From Pirellulaceae bacterium (GTDB lineage Bacteria > Planctomycetota > Planctomycetia > Pirellulales > Pirellulaceae): a stretch of 34,113 bases of DNA. Below, piece by piece: positions 31,762 to 34,113 of the stretch. The DNA lies in assembly GCA_025459265.1 (NCBI GenBank), contig JALOQX010000022.1, positions 1 through 34,113 on the forward strand, read 5' to 3'. Below the pieces are notes generated by a model. The model was not told the origin of the DNA, made no database searches, and saw only the letters and a program-made list of their open reading frames with translations. The first letter of the stretch is position 1; the number at the start of each line of letters is the position of its first letter. The position numbers and the translations under genes are program-made.

Positions 31762-33612
31762 ATGGGATCCGCAACGTATCAGTACGACGTGATTGTGGTC
31801 GGGGCCGGACACGCCGGCACCGAAGCCGCGCTGGCCGCCGCGCGGATGGGCGCCCAGGTCGTCCTGCTCACGACCAATCTCGACACGATCGCCCAGATGA
31901 GCTGCAATCCGGCCATTGGGGGTGTCGCGAAGGGCCAGATCGTGCGCGAAATCGACGCGCTGGGCGGCGCGATGGGGCAAGCCATCGACGCCACGGGCAT
32001 CCAGTTCCGGCTGCTCAACCTCCGCAAAGGCCCCGCCATGCACAGCCCGCGCGCCCAGGCGGACAAAAAGGCCTACCAGCAGCACATCAAACTCGTCGTC
32101 GAATCGCAACCCAACCTGGCCGTCCGGCAGGAAACGGTCGAGGATCTCCTCACTCAGCCCCCAGCACCCGGAACCAAGTCGGCCGGCCACCGCGTGTGCG
32201 GCGTCCAGGTGCGCGGCCATGCCGTCTACCTCGCGCCGGCCGTGATCCTCACCACGGGCACGTTTCTCCAAGCCTTGATGCACACCGGCCAGTCGCAGAC
32301 ACCCGGCGGCCGCGCCGGCGAAGGTACGACCACCGGGATCAGCGGCGCCCTGCGCCGGCTCGGCGTGCGCATCGAGCGGTTCAAAACCGGCACACCCGCC
32401 AGGCTCAACGGCCGCACCATCGACTATCAGCAGACCGAGATGCAGCCGGGTGATGAACACCCCCAGCCGTTCTCATTCCTGACGACTCACCTGCACGTCG
32501 ACCAGCTCCCCTGCTGGATTACCCACACCACCCCCGCCGTCCACGATCTGATTCGGGCCAATCTGCACCGTGCGCCGATGTACTGCGGGCAGATCAAAAC
32601 GACCGGACCGCGTTATTGCCCCTCGATCGAAGATAAAGTCGTGCGGTTCCCCCAGCGCAGCAGTCATCAGCTGTTCCTGGAACCCGAAGGTCGGGAGACG
32701 GCCGAAGTGTACGTCAACGGCATTCCCACCAGCCTGCCGCGAGACGTCCAGGATGCGATGTTGCGGCTCATTCCCGGCCTGGAACGCGCTCAGATCATGC
32801 GGTATGGCTACGCGGTCGAGTATGACTACTGCCCGCCCGAGCAACTTCGTCCCACGCTGGAGTCCAAGTCCGTCGCCGGCCTGTTTCTCGCCGGCCAGAT
32901 CAACGGCACCACCGGTTATGAAGAGGCCGCGGCACAAGGCCTCTTAGCCGGCGCCAATGCCGTGCTCTGCCACCACCGGCACCAGGAAGGACTGGCCATC
33001 AGCCGCGATCAGGGCTACATCGGCGTCCTGGTCGATGACCTGGTCACGCGCGGTGTCGACGAACCCTACCGGATGTTTACCAGTCGAGCGGAATATCGGC
33101 TGCTCCTGCGCCAGGACAACGCCGATCGACGGCTGACTCCCCTGGCCCATCAGTTTGGACTGGTCGACAACCTGCGGTGGGATCGCCTGCAGCAGAAGGA
33201 AGATCATATTGCCCAGGTCGTCCAGTTGCTGGAAACACTACGTGCCAATGACGTGCCGCTGGCCAAAGTCCTGCGGCGTCCCGAGACCACCTGGGAGGAC
33301 CTCTGCGAGCGTGTGGCCGAGCTGCGGCAGGTACCCGCTGACGTCGCGTCCCAGGTGACGTACGACATCAAGTACGCCGGATACGTCCAGCGGCAGCAGG
33401 AGCAAGTCCAGCGGCAGCGGCGGCTGGCACACAAGCGTATCCCGGCCGACTTCGACTTCGATCAACTGGCCCAGCTCCGCGTCGAAGCCCGCCAGAAACT
33501 GGCCAAACACCGCCCGCTGAGCCTCGACCAGGCCAGCCGGATCAGCGGTATTACGCCGGCCGACATCGCCCTGCTGATGGTTTATCTCGCGAACCGAGGC
33601 AGCCACATCTGA
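31762..33612 (+). CDS. mnmG: tRNA uridine-5-carboxymethylaminomethyl modification enzyme MnmG (GidA)
   Basis: A 616-residue FAD enzyme that, with the GTPase MnmE, adds the carboxymethylaminomethyl group to U34 of certain tRNAs. The FAD loop is [20 protein letters not shown] near the N-terminus. The GidA signatures are present: [39 protein letters not shown] (here [11 protein letters not shown]), [30 protein letters not shown] and the C-terminal [17 protein letters not shown]. Conserved C-terminal helices end VYLANRG. Length is normal. An upstream in-frame ATG at 31690 adds 24 residues unlike the family; ATG 31762 begins [16 protein letters not shown] and fits, though only cagg is seen upstream. 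A perfect 12-bp palindrome (GTACCATGGTAC) lies at 31683-31694. MnmE is not in the window. Confidence 0.97.
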   Translation: MGSATYQYDVIVVGAGHAGTEAALAAARMGAQVVLLTTNLDTIAQMSCNPAIGGVAKGQIVREIDALGGAMGQAIDATGIQFRLLNLRKGPAMHSPRAQADKKAYQQHIKLVVESQPNLAVRQETVEDLLTQPPAPGTKSAGHRVCGVQVRGHAVYLAPAVILTTGTFLQALMHTGQSQTPGGRAGEGTTTGISGALRRLGVRIERFKTGTPARLNGRTIDYQQTEMQPGDEHPQPFSFLTTHLHVDQLPCWITHTTPAVHDLIRANLHRAPMYCGQIKTTGPRYCPSIEDKVVRFPQRSSHQLFLEPEGRETAEVYVNGIPTSLPRDVQDAMLRLIPGLERAQIMRYGYAVEYDYCPPEQLRPTLESKSVAGLFLAGQINGTTGYEEAAAQGLLAGANAVLCHHRHQEGLAISRDQGYIGVLVDDLVTRGVDEPYRMFTSRAEYRLLLRQDNADRRLTPLAHQFGLVDNLRWDRLQQKEDHIAQVVQLLETLRANDVPLAKVLRRPETTWEDLCERVAELRQVPADVASQVTYDIKYAGYVQRQQEQVQRQRRLAHKRIPADFDFDQLAQLRVEARQKLAKHRPLSLDQASRISGITPADIALLMVYLANRGSHI

Positions 33613-33786
33613 GCTGGCGAGACCGCCGCTGCAGACCGCCGCGTCACATTCGCCGCAGCATCTCCAGCTTCACGACGGGCGTACCGGAGAATGCGTCCAG
33701 ATCCGCCGGCGGACATTTTGGGAGCAAATCACACTGTACCAACGTAAGACCATTGCAGATATAAACTTGCGACAGAAATATCAATC

Positions 33787-33814
33787 TTGACTGTAACCCG
33801 GGGACTTGTATAAT
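33787..33814 (+). promoter_or_regulatory. Strong sigma-70-type promoter for the helix-turn-helix gene
   Basis: TTGACT (33787-33792), a 16-base spacer and a perfect TATAAT (33809-33814). The bases before it are AT-rich (agatataaac, gaaatatcaatc), suggestive of an UP element. This is the best promoter in the window and implies a start near 33821. Confidence 0.85.
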
Positions 33815-33820
33815 CTCTGC

Positions 33821-34058
33821 GGCTGGCAAATTCGGTAATTTCGGAAGAACCGGCCGAGCTTGCCAACTAACAGCGGTTCAGGGAGGTGTGTCAATTACAC
33901 ACACCGCGGAACTTGATTAACGAGGGAGCTAGGGGCTAGCAGCGGCGTCGCGTATCAAGGAGGTACGGGGGTCTTCCGGCGTGGACAGGTGACCACTACA
34001 GCACGGGACCCTTGGGCACGCTAGTCCGGCCATCGACGAGGAAGGATGGTTGATCGCC
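33821..34058 (+). promoter_or_regulatory. Long structured 5' leader (candidate cis-regulatory RNA)
   Basis: About 240 nt lie between the promoter and ATG 34059 with no long reading frame. Stem 1: TGGCAA (33824-33829) with TTGCCA (33860-33865) and inner TCGG (33832-33835) with CCGA (33854-33857). Stem 2: GGTGTGT (33885-33891), loop caattac, ACACACC (33899-33905). Stem 3: GCTAG-ggg-CTAGC (33928-33940). A perfect consensus Shine-Dalgarno AAGGAGGT (33957-33964) has no usable start codon nearby. I recognise no known riboswitch class. The region 33613-33786 upstream holds only a 12-bp palindrome TCCGCCGGCGGA (33702-33713), which might assist mnmG termination. Confidence 0.55.
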
Positions 34059-34113
34059 ATGTCAAGTAAAACTGTCTTTACAACGGGTGAAGCGGCCAAG
34101 ATCTGCAAGGTCA
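34059..34113 (+). CDS. Helix-turn-helix (excisionase/MerR-like) DNA-binding protein, N-terminus only
   Basis: Only 18 codons are in the window: MSSKTVFTTGEAAKICKV. The pattern (V/F)TTGEAAKIC(K/G)V is the opening of a winged helix-turn-helix of the excisionase/MerR type, seen in many planctomycetal regulators, sometimes fused to a response-regulator receiver domain. gaggaagg lies 13-20 bases upstream. A 7-codon frame (MVDRHVK, 34046-34069) overlaps the start in another frame and ends just inside the gene. Its strong promoter and long leader suggest high or regulated expression. Domain composition beyond residue 18 cannot be seen. Confidence 0.75.
   Translation, partial: MSSKTVFTTGEAAKICKV

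Noticed and set aside
33644..33829. 61-codon leftward frame between mnmG and the last gene
   Set aside because: Overlaps the near-consensus rightward promoter and has no recognisable features.

Overview
This is a GC-rich, gene-dense bacterial chromosomal segment, most likely from the phylum Planctomycetota. That assignment is inference from gene content: FHA, PQQ-like propeller, large FtsX-type permease and CbxX-type AAA proteins of a planctomycetal flavour, and a final partial gene whose first residues (MSSKTVFTTGEAAKICKV) resemble small helix-turn-helix proteins common in that phylum. I see no rRNA, tRNA, CRISPR array, phage gene or insertion sequence.

Layout. 1-2070 (-): the start of an RND/MMPL exporter and trpD. 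2295-3245 (+): a nucleoside hydrolase. 3250-4893 (-): a DksA/TraR-like regulator followed by an HtrA-type periplasmic protease. 5475-7424 (+): an FHA/coiled-coil membrane protein. 7429-8442 (-): a TIM-barrel sugar isomerase/epimerase. 8891-9361 (+): a guanine-deaminase-like enzyme. 9355-18343 (-): a long co-directional block, in transcription order thioesterase, ABC ATPase, giant FtsX permease, PIG-L deacetylase, CbxX/SpoVK AAA ATPase, small membrane protein, queE and queF, with several 4-base start/stop overlaps. 18477-19451 (-): rpsR with its own promoter and terminator, behind a chorismate-lyase-like gene. 19629-21685 (+): an HExxH metallopeptidase translationally coupled to an ATP-grasp ligase. 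21696-24477 (-): a HemN-like radical SAM protein and a PQQ-like beta-propeller, separated by two different 7-bp tandem arrays. 24505-28310 (-): an acyl-adenylating ligase, an acyl-CoA-reductase-like aldehyde dehydrogenase and an iron alcohol dehydrogenase, together a plausible acid-to-aldehyde-to-alcohol pathway. 28544-29002 (-): a small coiled-coil protein. 29226-31588 (+): an uncharacterised protein coupled to a SNF2 helicase. 31762-33612 (+): mnmG. 33787-34113 (+): a near-consensus promoter, a roughly 240-nt structured leader and the start of a helix-turn-helix gene.

The most interesting items are the peptidase/ATP-grasp pair, the acid-reduction operon, the paired heptanucleotide arrays, the structured leader at the right end, and the uncharacterised-protein/SNF2 pair. 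Housekeeping genes (trpD, queE, queF, rpsR, mnmG) are called with high confidence. Several start codons were moved inward from the longest reading frame on ribosome-binding-site and family-alignment grounds, as stated in each entry.
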